A DNA stretch of 64,000 bases, taken from positions 186,001 to 250,000 of the forward strand of contig NZ_QKRA01000003.1 of NCBI RefSeq assembly GCF_003362755.1. The letters run 5' to 3'. Source of the stretch: Marinomonas piezotolerans (lineage in GTDB: Bacteria > Pseudomonadota > Gammaproteobacteria > Pseudomonadales > Marinomonadaceae). Positions 1 to 8,111 of the stretch are shown here, piece after piece. The notes under the pieces were generated by a model that saw only the letters and a program-made list of their open reading frames with translations, did not search any database and was not told the origin of the DNA. The stretch's first letter is position 1, and each line of letters starts with the position of its first letter. The translations under genes were made by a program, and so were the position numbers.

Positions 1-375
1 GAGTTGCTTCCCAGTCTTTTTGAGTTAAAAGCAGGCAACTTCTATATTGCGATGGCCGGTGAAGCCGATCCTGATCGAGCGTTAAGAATCGTCGCACGCT
101 ATTTAAAACCTCATCAGCGCGCGTTTATAGGCGTCATTGATGTGATTGATCCAGCCATAGAAACACCAGAAATGGTATGCGAACGAGTCCTCGCTGCAGC
201 TCGCCACATACCGTTGGATCAGTTAGGAACGACGGATGACTGTGGTTTCTCTCCATTTTGTGATGATGTATCCACGACACAGGAAACGGCATTCGCAAAA
301 ATTCGAGCGCGTGTGTTGGGCACTGCGATGGCAGCAGAAAAATTGTCACAGGAGCAAGGTCGTCAGAATGGATGA
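1..375 (+). CDS. MetE-like (cobalamin-independent methionine synthase family) protein, C-terminal part
   Basis: The reading frame is open to the left edge, so only the last 124 codons are visible and the gene begins outside the window. The visible part resembles the C-terminal end of the UROD/MetE-like barrel: a GVIDV strand, the ETPE helix start and a late DDCGF motif whose cysteine in this family ligates the zinc that activates the thiol substrate. Short MetE-II-like proteins with only this catalytic domain are common, and whether this one is full-length MetE cannot be told here. The stop overlaps the start of the next gene by a few bases, suggesting translational coupling. The substrate is unknown. 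Confidence 0.8.
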   Translation, partial: ELLPSLFELKAGNFYIAMAGEADPDRALRIVARYLKPHQRAFIGVIDVIDPAIETPEMVCERVLAAARHIPLDQLGTTDDCGFSPFCDDVSTTQETAFAKIRARVLGTAMAAEKLSQEQGRQNG

Positions 376-1306
376 TTTATCAACCTTCAATAAAAGCTTT
401 GCGTTGTTTGACGCTGAGTATCGACTACTGGATTGGAACGACGATTTTGTACAAGAGTTTGCTGATGCGACAGATATTATAGCGCTCGGCGTGAAGGTAA
501 AAGATATTTACGCAGCCTGCTTACTACCCGAAAGGGCTCTAGATCTTTCGTGGACCGCTCATGGAGAAGTGCCGCCAGTCTTCGAATACATAAATAATCG
601 GCTAACAATATCTGTGGAGCAGGATGTAGGGGTTGGAGGGACCATTTTACGTATTGCAAAAGGTGCTTGCCCAGCGGCTCCACTGCATCCTTCTATGGCA
701 GAAAATAGTACCGAACTGTTGCGCAGTGCCGCGCTACAAATGTCTGCATCGGTGCTGAAACAGCGTGATCAGGAAGCCTCTCGATTAAATGAACTGGCCC
801 GTAAGGATCAACAAACAGGGGTGGGTAATCGACTGTTTTTTGATGAGCAATTGATGAAGAACTGGCAACAATGCCAGAGTGCGCAACAACCGTTATCGAT
901 GCTGTATGTCACAGTTGACTATTTTAATAGCTATATGGATTTGTATGGCAACACCCAAGGTGACTCTTGCTTAAAAATGGTTGCTGCGACCATTAGAGCG
1001 TATTTAAACGTTCCGAGAGATTCGATTGCACGCTATGGTCCCGAAGAGTTTGCTTGTTTGATGCCTAAGACAGATTTGGTAAGTGCGAAACGTATAGCTG
1101 AAGCGTTATTGTCGGCCATTCGTGCTCTAGCCATTCCTCATGCAAAGTCAAAAGCTTCGTCTATTGTGAGCATCAGTGTTGGGGTAGCCAGTACGGAACA
1201 AACACATGGAGACAGTGCCGAAGCACTTGTGGTGGCCGCCGAACAACAAGTGTATTTAGCTAAGCGAGATGGCAGAGATTGTATCCGCAGTGCAAACTTA
1301 TACTAG
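368..1306 (+). CDS. GGDEF-domain protein with degenerate GPEEF signature
   Basis: This 312-residue protein has an N-terminal PAS-like region (residues about 10-95), a helical linker and a GGDEF domain (about 145-312). The family motifs DxxTGxxNR (DQQTGVGNR) and the metal Asp in VDYFN (D184) are present. The signature is GPEEF (224-228), with proline in the second glycine position, and the upstream inhibitory RxxD site reads VPRD. It may therefore be a weak diguanylate cyclase or a c-di-GMP/GTP sensor without activity. I chose the ATG at 368, which overlaps the upstream stop, over the longer frame at 236 because homology begins there. There are no membrane segments, so it is cytoplasmic. Confidence 0.85.
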   Translation: MDDLSTFNKSFALFDAEYRLLDWNDDFVQEFADATDIIALGVKVKDIYAACLLPERALDLSWTAHGEVPPVFEYINNRLTISVEQDVGVGGTILRIAKGACPAAPLHPSMAENSTELLRSAALQMSASVLKQRDQEASRLNELARKDQQTGVGNRLFFDEQLMKNWQQCQSAQQPLSMLYVTVDYFNSYMDLYGNTQGDSCLKMVAATIRAYLNVPRDSIARYGPEEFACLMPKTDLVSAKRIAEALLSAIRALAIPHAKSKASSIVSISVGVASTEQTHGDSAEALVVAAEQQVYLAKRDGRDCIRSANLY

Positions 1307-1310
1307 AGAA

Positions 1311-1338
1311 CTAGGGCTCAGTTATTGGGGAGCCTTAG
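1311..1338. terminator. Hairpin between convergent genes
   Basis: Arms CTAGGGCTC (1311-1319) and GAGCCTTAG (1330-1338) pair over nine positions with one G-T wobble. The hairpin sits in the 32-bp gap between the GGDEF gene and the convergent DUF2164 gene. The T tail is short in both directions, so it is a plausible but weak bidirectional terminator. Confidence 0.5.
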
Positions 1339-1587
1339 TTAATACCCTTCTGGTTTTTCCAGTTCTTGGATCACGTAACTTGCTTCGTCCATCTTTTCTT
1401 GCAGGGTAATCAGAGCATCCTCTAAACCTCGGTTATAAAAATTGGGACCAATTTCTCTAGCGAAAAAATCGATAAGAAATTCGGCGTCAAACGCACCAAT
1501 CTCTTGATCGAGTTCGTCTCGGAAATACGATTTTACTTTGTGTGTTAAATCATCTTTCTGTTGCGGCGTGAATTCGATGTGTTTCAT
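1339..1587 (-). CDS. DUF2164 family protein
   Basis: This small soluble protein of 82 residues starts at MKHIEFTPQQKDD and matches the DUF2164 pattern: a basic N-terminal helix, an acidic LDQEIGAFDAE segment, then FFAREIGPNFYNRGLEDA near the C-terminus. The function of the family is unknown. The open frame extends upstream to 1998, but that extension runs antisense through the next gene and has no family similarity, so the ATG at 1587 is preferred. It is convergent with the GGDEF gene and divergent from the FAD monooxygenase gene. Confidence 0.8.
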   Translation of the reverse strand: MKHIEFTPQQKDDLTHKVKSYFRDELDQEIGAFDAEFLIDFFAREIGPNFYNRGLEDALITLQEKMDEASYVIQELEKPEGY

Positions 1588-1745
1588 GGGGTGCTCATTG
1601 TTTAAGAATCTTAGGTGAGTATTAGGTAGGAATAATACTGAAATACGGTATTTGGGGCGAATCTGGCTGAGAATATCCCCTGTTAATGCTATAGATCGGC
1701 TATTATCCCCAGTATTAATGTACGCATAGGTTAGGTGTTTTAATC

Positions 1746-3209
1746 GTGAGCAAACAAGACAATGATACCGCTTATTGGGCTGCATGCTCAGAGTGTCAAG
1801 GCCGAGGTAAACGAAGTCGTCGCCTACGCAAGAAAGTCCGTCTGCAATATCAAAAAGACCTTGCTTCGTATGAAAATCAAGGTAGCGAAGGTGATGCCCC
1901 CGAACGTCCAAAAGGACATTTAGAGTCGTGTTGGAAATGCCAAGGCGCAGGGGTGTTGCCGACGGGTGGTTATCCATCTGTAAACACTGATTATCCAAAT
2001 GTTGCCATTATTGGCGGTGGTATTGGTGGTGTGGCGCTTGCGGTAGCGTGTTTACAGCGCGGCATTCCTTTTTCGTTGTACGAACGTGACGCCAGCTTCG
2101 ATGTCCGCTCGCAGGGTTATGGCTTGACGTTACAGCAAGCCAGCAAAGCCATTGAAGGCCTTGGCATTTTTTCGTTAGCGGATGGTGTTGTTTCAACAAG
2201 GCATATTGTGCATACACCCGAAGGGAATATCGTTGGTGAATGGGGCATGCGCAAATGGGGGCATGACGGCTCGAAAGCTGGACCGAAGCGTACCAATGTT
2301 CATATCGCTCGGCAGTTATTGCGCAGAGAGTTAATCCAACAGTTAGGTGGACCCGATGCAATAAAATGGGGCCACCAACTAGAGTCGTTTGCAACAACGC
2401 CGAAAGGAGCCGTTGAGCTAACATTCAATGTCGCTGGTGAACTCAAGTACGATACCGCAGATCTAATTGTAGGCGCTGATGGAATTCGTAGTGTGGTGCG
2501 TCGTCAGCTGATTGGGGAAGACCAATCACCTTTGCGGTATCTGGGGTGTATCGTGATACTGGGTATTTGCTCATTAGAAGCACTGGGTGACGTAACCAGC
2601 GAATTACTGGACTCAGCGACCGTATTTCAGACCGCGAATGGGAATGAACGTATCTATATTATGCCTTACACCGCTGATTCCGTGATGTGGCAGTTAAGCT
2701 TCAGGATGTCAGAACAGGCCGCGTTGGATCTTAGTAGAGAAGGTCCTAGTGCTTTGAAATCGGAAGCCTGTCGACGAACTCCTTGGCATGAACCTATTCC
2801 ACAAATACTGTCTGCAACCGATTCCTCTCTAGTGTCTGGATACCCTGTATACGATCGGGCCTTATTAACGTCTGACCAATTAGCGTCTGTCGGGCCTGCG
2901 ACATTAATCGGTGATGCGGCGCATCCTATGAGTCCTTTTAAAGGGCAAGGTGCTAATCAGGCAATATTGGATGCGTTAGTGTTGGCACGTGATATTGCTA
3001 ATGGCTGTTGGTCCAAGTCCGGTTGGCGTGAAGTGGGTATTCGTGACAGCGTACTTACGTCGTATGAGAGTGAAATGCTCGCTCGCAGTGCTGTGAAGGT
3101 GCAAGATTCAGCGGCAGCCGCTGAGTTCTTGCATTCAGATATCGTGTTACAAAAAGTCGATGAACCTCGAGGTCGTAGTCTCGAAGTCGCTAGAGTAAAA
3201 ACACGATAG
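1746..3209 (+). CDS. FAD-dependent monooxygenase with N-terminal DnaJ-type zinc-finger segment
   Basis: The 487-residue product begins with two CxxCxGxG motifs (residues 14-21 CSECQGRG and 62-69 CWKCQGAG) separated by a very basic linker, as in half of a DnaJ cysteine-rich domain. A p-hydroxybenzoate hydroxylase-type flavoprotein follows: GGGIGG at 90-95, an acidic YERD end to the second beta strand, and the second FAD motif IGDAAHPMSPFKGQGANQA late in the protein. It should use NAD(P)H and O2 to hydroxylate an organic substrate that cannot be named from sequence. The start is GTG at 1746; the zinc motifs are in frame right after it, so they belong to the protein. The gene stands alone. Confidence 0.85.
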   Translation: MSKQDNDTAYWAACSECQGRGKRSRRLRKKVRLQYQKDLASYENQGSEGDAPERPKGHLESCWKCQGAGVLPTGGYPSVNTDYPNVAIIGGGIGGVALAVACLQRGIPFSLYERDASFDVRSQGYGLTLQQASKAIEGLGIFSLADGVVSTRHIVHTPEGNIVGEWGMRKWGHDGSKAGPKRTNVHIARQLLRRELIQQLGGPDAIKWGHQLESFATTPKGAVELTFNVAGELKYDTADLIVGADGIRSVVRRQLIGEDQSPLRYLGCIVILGICSLEALGDVTSELLDSATVFQTANGNERIYIMPYTADSVMWQLSFRMSEQAALDLSREGPSALKSEACRRTPWHEPIPQILSATDSSLVSGYPVYDRALLTSDQLASVGPATLIGDAAHPMSPFKGQGANQAILDALVLARDIANGCWSKSGWREVGIRDSVLTSYESEMLARSAVKVQDSAAAAEFLHSDIVLQKVDEPRGRSLEVARVKTR

Positions 3210-3310
3210 AACAGGCCTTTTACTGGCTTAATAAAGGTATTTGGGTTAAAAAAGGGCAATTGAACACATTGATCTAATATCAACACCAAGATACGACTCA
3301 GGGGATAACG

Positions 3311-3901
3311 ATGCATTTAAAAGCAACAGGAATTGGTTTTATGGCGCTTGCACTCGTGGCGTGTAGTTCTTCACCAGAAGATACCGCCACGAATATGGCT
3401 GTCGCAGAATGTGTATTTGCAGATGGTTCCAATCAGCCAGCACCAGAATGGGTATGTGGAGCGCCAGTTGAAGGGATTGAATTGTCGGCCATAGGCTACA
3501 GTGAGAAGTCGGCAGCGGGCCATAATTACATGAAGCAGATGGCTGCAACGGCGGCGCGCGTAGAATTGGCCCAGGTGCTAAGTGTCGACGTGCAAAACAT
3601 GGTGAAGCAGTATGTTGAAACTACGGGTGCGGCAGATTCCGAGACAGTGGATCGTGTTAATAGTGTGGTAACAAAGCAGATTACGGAACAAACGCTGATT
3701 GGTTCTCAAGTGATGCGTCAAATGCCAACCCCAACAGGAGGGTTAGTTGTGTTGGTTGGGTTAGATCCACAACAAGCCGCGACGATGTCTGAAAGTATAT
3801 TGCGCACATCTATGAATAACAATGCGGCGTTATTTCAGAAAATCCAATCAGAAAAGAGCTTTGACGAGTTGGCAGAGGAGATTGCTAACCGTCGCTATTA
3901 G
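3311..3901 (+). CDS. LPP20-family outer-membrane lipoprotein
   Basis: This 196-residue protein has a lipoprotein signal peptide with lipobox LVAC (Cys18). The mature part has the LPP20-like layout: a glycine-containing GYSEKSAAGHNYMKQMA segment, then AARVELAQVLSVDV, a long helical region and a C-terminal strand region with VVLVGLDPQ. LPP20 proteins are envelope lipoproteins of unclear role, sometimes linked to flagella or surface assembly. No such genes are adjacent, so nothing more can be said about its role. The ATG follows AGGGGATAACG, a good ribosome-binding site. Confidence 0.8.
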   Translation: MHLKATGIGFMALALVACSSSPEDTATNMAVAECVFADGSNQPAPEWVCGAPVEGIELSAIGYSEKSAAGHNYMKQMAATAARVELAQVLSVDVQNMVKQYVETTGAADSETVDRVNSVVTKQITEQTLIGSQVMRQMPTPTGGLVVLVGLDPQQAATMSESILRTSMNNNAALFQKIQSEKSFDELAEEIANRRY

Positions 3902-3926
3902 TTGCAATGGTCGCTCTGATGTAACG

Positions 3927-3957
3927 TGAGGCCGCTTAGTTAAGTGGCCTCATTTGC
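3927..3957 (+). terminator. Rho-independent terminator of the LPP20 gene (possibly bidirectional)
   Basis: Arms TGAGGCCGCTTA (3927-3938) and TAAGTGGCCTCA (3941-3952) form a 12-position stem with one wobble, followed by a short TTT. It lies between the convergent lipoprotein and thioesterase genes. Confidence 0.6.
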
Positions 3958-3987
3958 ATGGTAAAAGGGAGTAATCTAGCGGGCTGT

Positions 3988-4392
3988 TTATTCTTCAGGG
4001 AAAATAGGCGTGGGTTTTTTATCCTCGTCGATGGCAACGAAATTGAAGTGACCAGAGATGGCTTTTTCTCGTTTATCACTAAACAGCTCCTCAATGTATA
4101 TCGTGACTTCAACCTTTAATGATGTTCTACCGACATGAACAACTCTGGCTACCAGCTCTACAATAATACCGGATGGTATAGGGCGGCTGAAATCCACTTG
4201 CCCCGTTGAGATCGTAACAACAGGCCTACGGGCAAATCGAGTGGCGGCAATGTAAGCGACTTCGTCCATCCATTTGAGAGCTTCTCCGCCAAACAAGGTG
4301 TCATAATGGTTTGTAGTGCTGGGGAACACCATTTTCGAAACGCGGGTTTCAGATAGGTCTTCGCGTTTTTGTATAAGAAGCGTATTCATCAT
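3988..4392 (-). CDS. Acyl-CoA thioesterase, hotdog fold (YciA/BFIT type)
   Basis: This 134-residue single hotdog domain hydrolyses acyl-CoA to free acid and CoA. The family motif NHYDTLFGGEALKWMDEVA (residues 28-46) holds the hotdog helix with catalytic Asp43, followed by the VTISTGQVDFSRPIPSG strand-turn. Length and layout fit cytoplasmic YciA-type enzymes, usually hexameric. Two start codons occur in tandem (4392 and 4389). The first overlaps the divergent start of the next gene by two bases, so the promoters of the two genes must lie inside each other's coding region. Confidence 0.9.
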   Translation of the reverse strand: MMNTLLIQKREDLSETRVSKMVFPSTTNHYDTLFGGEALKWMDEVAYIAATRFARRPVVTISTGQVDFSRPIPSGIIVELVARVVHVGRTSLKVEVTIYIEELFSDKREKAISGHFNFVAIDEDKKPTPIFPEE

Positions 4393-5416
4393 GACAAGTA
4401 GAGTCTCTTTAAAAGCTGTGTGTGTCGGTTTGTTGCTGGTGCTACTCAGCGGTTGTGATAGTCGGTTTCAAGCGCAAACGTTGTTTGAGGCTTACCTGAG
4501 CGATCTAAATCGATCAGACTGGTTAAACATCGAACCTATCGCTTCACCTGATTTCATACCGCTACCGCCGTTACGGACCCGCCAATTGGCACTTAGCCAG
4601 TTTGACGTAGGACTGCTGGACTTTTTATCTTTGCAAAGTTGCGATGTTGGCAGTCTAGCCGGTCAGCGCAATAGTATACTTGGCAAAGTCATGCCTACAA
4701 GTCAGCGTTTAGTCTATGAGTTGGATATGATTCGAGCGATCAGAGAATGCTCTATAGAAGACGAAGCGTTGCGTGACACGTTGAGCCATGTTGCTGATGT
4801 GAAAACAAAGGAGCTACCGCGAGCGTTTTCGAATGCTTTGTGGGCGGGCGATGAAACCCAAGCATTTTTCAGTCTTGCTAAGGGATATATTCCAGTATCC
4901 CCAGAGTCGTCACGATACCAGCAGTTAGTCATTGCCCTGCAAGATCTAACATCGATTGCGGAGCATTTGGACAGTATTCCAGAGGTGAGTAGCAAGCAAA
5001 TTGAGCGTGACATGCAGGCGATTTTTGAAAGTGAGTATCTTGGCAAATTATTGTTTTCCCTAGGCCATATTAGTCGTTATTTGACGACAGTATCTGAGCA
5101 TGTCGTTGAGCTTAGTCGTGACGAATCTGTTTGTGGAGCACCGCTTAGATTCCTTAAAAAGCAGTTTGAGGCGCACTATATCGATCAGTTGCAGCCCTAC
5201 ATGGCACGTATAAATCGTGTTGCGTATCAAGTGTTGCCTTTAATGTCTCAGCTTGTTGCTGTTAGTGATCAAATGGAGCCTAGCTGGCGGACGTTTACGA
5301 ACCAATTCTCAATGCAGCATTCTGACAGTCTATGGCAACAATATTTGCAGGCATCCAGAGATCATGGGCAAGCTTGGAGTAATTTGTTTGCGAAATGCAA
5401 TTCTGAAGTAACTTAG
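4391..5416 (+). CDS. DUF3080 lipoprotein
   Basis: This 341-residue protein has a signal peptide ending in lipobox LSGC (Cys22), so it should be a lipid-anchored periplasmic or outer-membrane protein. The mature part matches DUF3080: PLPPLRTRQLALS, then FDVGLLDFLSLQSCDV, NSILGKVMPTSQRLVYEL, and mostly helix after that. Function is unknown. The start is placed at 4391 because the signal peptide begins there; the ribosome-binding site is weak. It is divergent from the thioesterase gene with overlapping start codons and convergent with the next gene with overlapping stops. Confidence 0.8.
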   Translation: MTSRVSLKAVCVGLLLVLLSGCDSRFQAQTLFEAYLSDLNRSDWLNIEPIASPDFIPLPPLRTRQLALSQFDVGLLDFLSLQSCDVGSLAGQRNSILGKVMPTSQRLVYELDMIRAIRECSIEDEALRDTLSHVADVKTKELPRAFSNALWAGDETQAFFSLAKGYIPVSPESSRYQQLVIALQDLTSIAEHLDSIPEVSSKQIERDMQAIFESEYLGKLLFSLGHISRYLTTVSEHVVELSRDESVCGAPLRFLKKQFEAHYIDQLQPYMARINRVAYQVLPLMSQLVAVSDQMEPSWRTFTNQFSMQHSDSLWQQYLQASRDHGQAWSNLFAKCNSEVT

Positions 5417-5736
5417 GCCTGAGTAATCAGTAAGTTGTCTACTGCAGACACAGCATCATAAGGTGTAGCGGCCCCCTCGGCTAAGGGTTCATGGCTTAGT
5501 GCCTTCAACAGTGCAAGGTTGGCACCGGGATTGGCACCAATTTGACCGGAAAATTGAATAGGACGTGTTACGGCATGAGGCTGGTGTTGATTGCGTGTAT
5601 CGGCTTCTTGGCGAAGACTGGGACCAGGCTGAGTAAAGAGACTCATAAACAACGCGAAGTTGGCATTGCCTGAGACTTTTGCCCCAGGCCTGACTTCGTG
5701 TGTTAATTGGGTTTCTAATACTTCTCTTATGCTCAT
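5413..5736 (-). CDS. Small conserved hypothetical protein
   Basis: I do not recognise this 107-residue protein with confidence. It has no signal peptide or membrane segment. It carries an ANFALFMSLF segment that resembles the FALLLSML core of small VC2046-like proteins of unknown function, but this is only an impression. The stop codons of this gene and of the convergent DUF3080 gene overlap by two bases. The open frame ends compactly against both neighbours, which supports it as a real gene. Start ATG at 5736; the next 200 bases upstream are non-coding. Confidence 0.55.
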   Translation of the reverse strand: MSIREVLETQLTHEVRPGAKVSGNANFALFMSLFTQPGPSLRQEADTRNQHQPHAVTRPIQFSGQIGANPGANLALLKALSHEPLAEGAATPYDAVSAVDNLLITQA

Positions 5737-5943
5737 AGTAAACCGTCTCGATTGATATAAAGGTTATCGGCATCAAGGTGTTATCTTTAATTGAGTCGAT
5801 AGATTAAATTAAAGTTTTTTATAGACGGGGCGCTAATAAGAGTATTCAATAAGTTTGAGTATGCCGAAAAATAAGCAGTTTTCAGTCTATACTGTCAGGC
5901 AACTATCTCAAGTTTGATTCCGTTATGTTGTTGGATTTCTTGA

Positions 5944-7008
5944 ATGCACAATATTGATGAGCTGATCGAAAACGTTAGACAAAATGAACAGATTGCGTTG
6001 AAGTTTTTTAACATCGAACGCTGTATTTTGTCGATTGGACGTTGTGATCAATTTGTCTCTACTTTGACGAAAGAAGTTCAAAAACAGTTCAATGTGCCTT
6101 TTGTTTGGGTCAACTTAATTAATGAAGCACCATTAGCCCACTTAGTAGAAACGCTTGAAAAAACAAACGGTTTGAAAGATCGAGTTTTGTTCACTCGCCG
6201 GCCCGCCATGATTGATGCGATTGGGGTAGGTAATAAGACGGTTCTGGTGAACGATAATATCGCGCGGTATTCTGAAGTTATTCCACTTTCGTATCGATCC
6301 ATTATTGGTTCTGTTGCGATTTCGCCGCTGACGATAGATGGTGAGTTGGTGGGCTTGTTTTGCCAGGCGGATCAAGACCCGCATCGCTACGATCCTCATG
6401 TCAAAGATACTTTTTTGCTCGATCAGCTGTCTATTAAAATTTCGATTTGCTTGAGCAATGTGACAGCAAGGGAAAAGCTTGAGTATTTAGCGACGCGAGA
6501 TTCCTTGACTGGCTTGCTCAATCGCCGTCAGCTTGAGTTGATGCTAGAGCGTGAATTTGCACGCTCTAAGGCGAATCAAAGAGATTTAACCGCAGTCTTC
6601 ATAGATTGCGATGCTTTTAAGTCGATTAACGATACCTTAGGACACAATTGTGGCGATGAAGTGCTAGAATATATTGCTAAACGCCTACTAAGGCATGTTT
6701 ATAAGCAAGGTCTGGCATTTCGTTTTGCAGGTGATGAGTTTGTGTTTGTTACTCCAGGAAAGAGTTATGAGCAAGCATTAGCCATAGCTGAGTCGATACA
6801 CGATTATCTACAAGCGAACCCGTTACGGTATAAGAGCAATTTGGTGCCTATCACAATTAGTTATGGTGGTGCCAGTGTGTTGTCTGATTCCCCGTCTAGC
6901 TATAAACAACTCCTAAAACTCGCGGACGAGCGCCTTTACAATTACAAAAACAATCGTAAGCGATCTGTTCCTACTAAAGTCTTCAAATTTCTCAATAAAA
7001 TTCGCTAA
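5944..7008 (+). CDS. Diguanylate cyclase with N-terminal DUF484/GAF-like domain
   Basis: This 354-residue cytoplasmic protein has a GAF-like domain of DUF484 type (about residues 30-172, ending LLDQLSIKISICLSNV) joined by a short helix to a GGDEF domain. DSLTGLLNR (187-194), IDCDAFKSIND (220-230) and the signature AGDEF (262-266) are all present. Alanine in the first position is compatible with activity. The inhibitory RxxD site is absent (YKQG), so product inhibition is not expected. It should make c-di-GMP from two GTP in response to an unknown small-molecule or redox cue. It has its own 200-bp upstream region and ends three bases before a HexR-like site serving the next genes. Confidence 0.9.
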   Translation: MHNIDELIENVRQNEQIALKFFNIERCILSIGRCDQFVSTLTKEVQKQFNVPFVWVNLINEAPLAHLVETLEKTNGLKDRVLFTRRPAMIDAIGVGNKTVLVNDNIARYSEVIPLSYRSIIGSVAISPLTIDGELVGLFCQADQDPHRYDPHVKDTFLLDQLSIKISICLSNVTAREKLEYLATRDSLTGLLNRRQLELMLEREFARSKANQRDLTAVFIDCDAFKSINDTLGHNCGDEVLEYIAKRLLRHVYKQGLAFRFAGDEFVFVTPGKSYEQALAIAESIHDYLQANPLRYKSNLVPITISYGGASVLSDSPSSYKQLLKLADERLYNYKNNRKRSVPTKVFKFLNKIR

Positions 7009-7010
7009 AC

Positions 7011-7025
7011 TGTAATTTTATTACA
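7011..7025. promoter_or_regulatory. HexR-like operator upstream of glk-zwf-eda
   Basis: TGTAATTTTATTACA is a 15-bp dyad with perfect six-base arms and fits the HexR consensus known from gammaproteobacteria (TGTAAT-n3-ATTACA type). HexR is a KDPG-responsive RpiR-family repressor of zwf, edd, eda and glk. A TATAGT -10-like hexamer follows at 7027-7032. No hexR gene is in the window; the assignment rests on motif and gene context. Confidence 0.6.
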
Positions 7026-7114
7026 TTATAGTGCCTATATTTTTTTGAATTAGGTGTTTTTATGCGTAATTTCGTTGTAAAATTTCAAAAAATGATAAAT
7101 CCAAGAGGTTATTT

Positions 7115-8089
7115 ATGTCTCATGCATTGATTGCGGATTTGGGCGGGACAAACGCTCGTTTTGCCTTGGTGCCGATCAATCAGTATCAGCCCAAAGAAGT
7201 AAGGGTTTTCTCTTGCAAAGAATATGAGACGTTTTTTGAGGCCGCGTCGGCTTACGTAGAACAATGTAGCGTGGATTTTAACTCGATCGATGCCATTGTG
7301 TTAGCCATTGCAGGGCCTGTGAATCAAGAGGTAATACGTTTTTCTAACAACCCTTGGCACTTTACACGTCAGCAGATCCAAGAACACTTCGGTTTAGATA
7401 AGAAGATAGCCTTGTTGAATGACTTTGATGCGATTGGGCACAGTTTAGAAGTGATCCCAAAAGAGGAGCTTGAAGTTATTGGTGAGCACAGCGATGTTGA
7501 TCCTAGTGCTGCTGCATGGGTGTTGGGGGCTGGTACCGGGCTGGGCGTAGCGTGCGTCGTACCTCAAGAAAATGGCGCTAATATTGTTCTTCCTGGGGAG
7601 GGTGGTCATGTAGATCTTGCTACCTGTAATGAGCAAGAAGATCACATTCTACGCTTTCTGCGAGCTCGGCATAAGCGAGTGTCAGCAGAGCGTGTACTGT
7701 CTGGTATGGGCATTGAAAATATATATGAAGCTCTAGCGAACAAAAATGGCCTAGAAAAACGTTTAAGTGCGCCTGAAATTGGTTTGGCGGCCGAGCGCGG
7801 TGACGATCGGTTGGCACTAGCAACGTTGGAACAGTTTTTTACTTTTCTTGGTCGAGTAACGGGTGATTTGGTGTTGTCTGTTGAGAGTCGTGGTGGTGTG
7901 TACATTGCCGGCGGGATTGTGCCGCGCTACTTAAACTATATTAAGCGCAGTGCGTTCAGAGATGCAATGCAAGACAAAGGACGTATGAAAGCGTTTGTGA
8001 CACCTATCCCAACGTTCGTGGTCATGTCTGAATATCCTGGGCTGATGGGGTGTGCAAACTACGCATCTTATCTCGTGAATCAAGCCTAA
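7115..8089 (+). CDS. glk: Glucokinase
   Basis: This 324-residue enzyme is of the proteobacterial Glk type and phosphorylates glucose with ATP to glucose-6-phosphate. The N-terminal phosphate motif ADLGGTNARFAL, the VLGAGTGLGVA loop and the LPGEGGHVDLA glucose-binding stretch are all visible, and length equals the usual 320. The start follows an AAGAGG ribosome-binding site. It heads a compact run glk-zwf-eda (gaps of 22 bp each) that covers the entry and exit of the Entner-Doudoroff route. A HexR-like site lies about 90 bp upstream. Confidence 0.95.
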   Translation: MSHALIADLGGTNARFALVPINQYQPKEVRVFSCKEYETFFEAASAYVEQCSVDFNSIDAIVLAIAGPVNQEVIRFSNNPWHFTRQQIQEHFGLDKKIALLNDFDAIGHSLEVIPKEELEVIGEHSDVDPSAAAWVLGAGTGLGVACVVPQENGANIVLPGEGGHVDLATCNEQEDHILRFLRARHKRVSAERVLSGMGIENIYEALANKNGLEKRLSAPEIGLAAERGDDRLALATLEQFFTFLGRVTGDLVLSVESRGGVYIAGGIVPRYLNYIKRSAFRDAMQDKGRMKAFVTPIPTFVVMSEYPGLMGCANYASYLVNQA

Positions 8090-8111
8090 TTAGAGAATTG
8101 GAGAGAAAGCA

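Noticed and set aside
1588-1998. Upstream extension of the DUF2164 frame on the minus strand
   Set aside because: It runs antisense through the start of the FAD monooxygenase gene and has no family similarity; the ATG at 1587 gives the family length.
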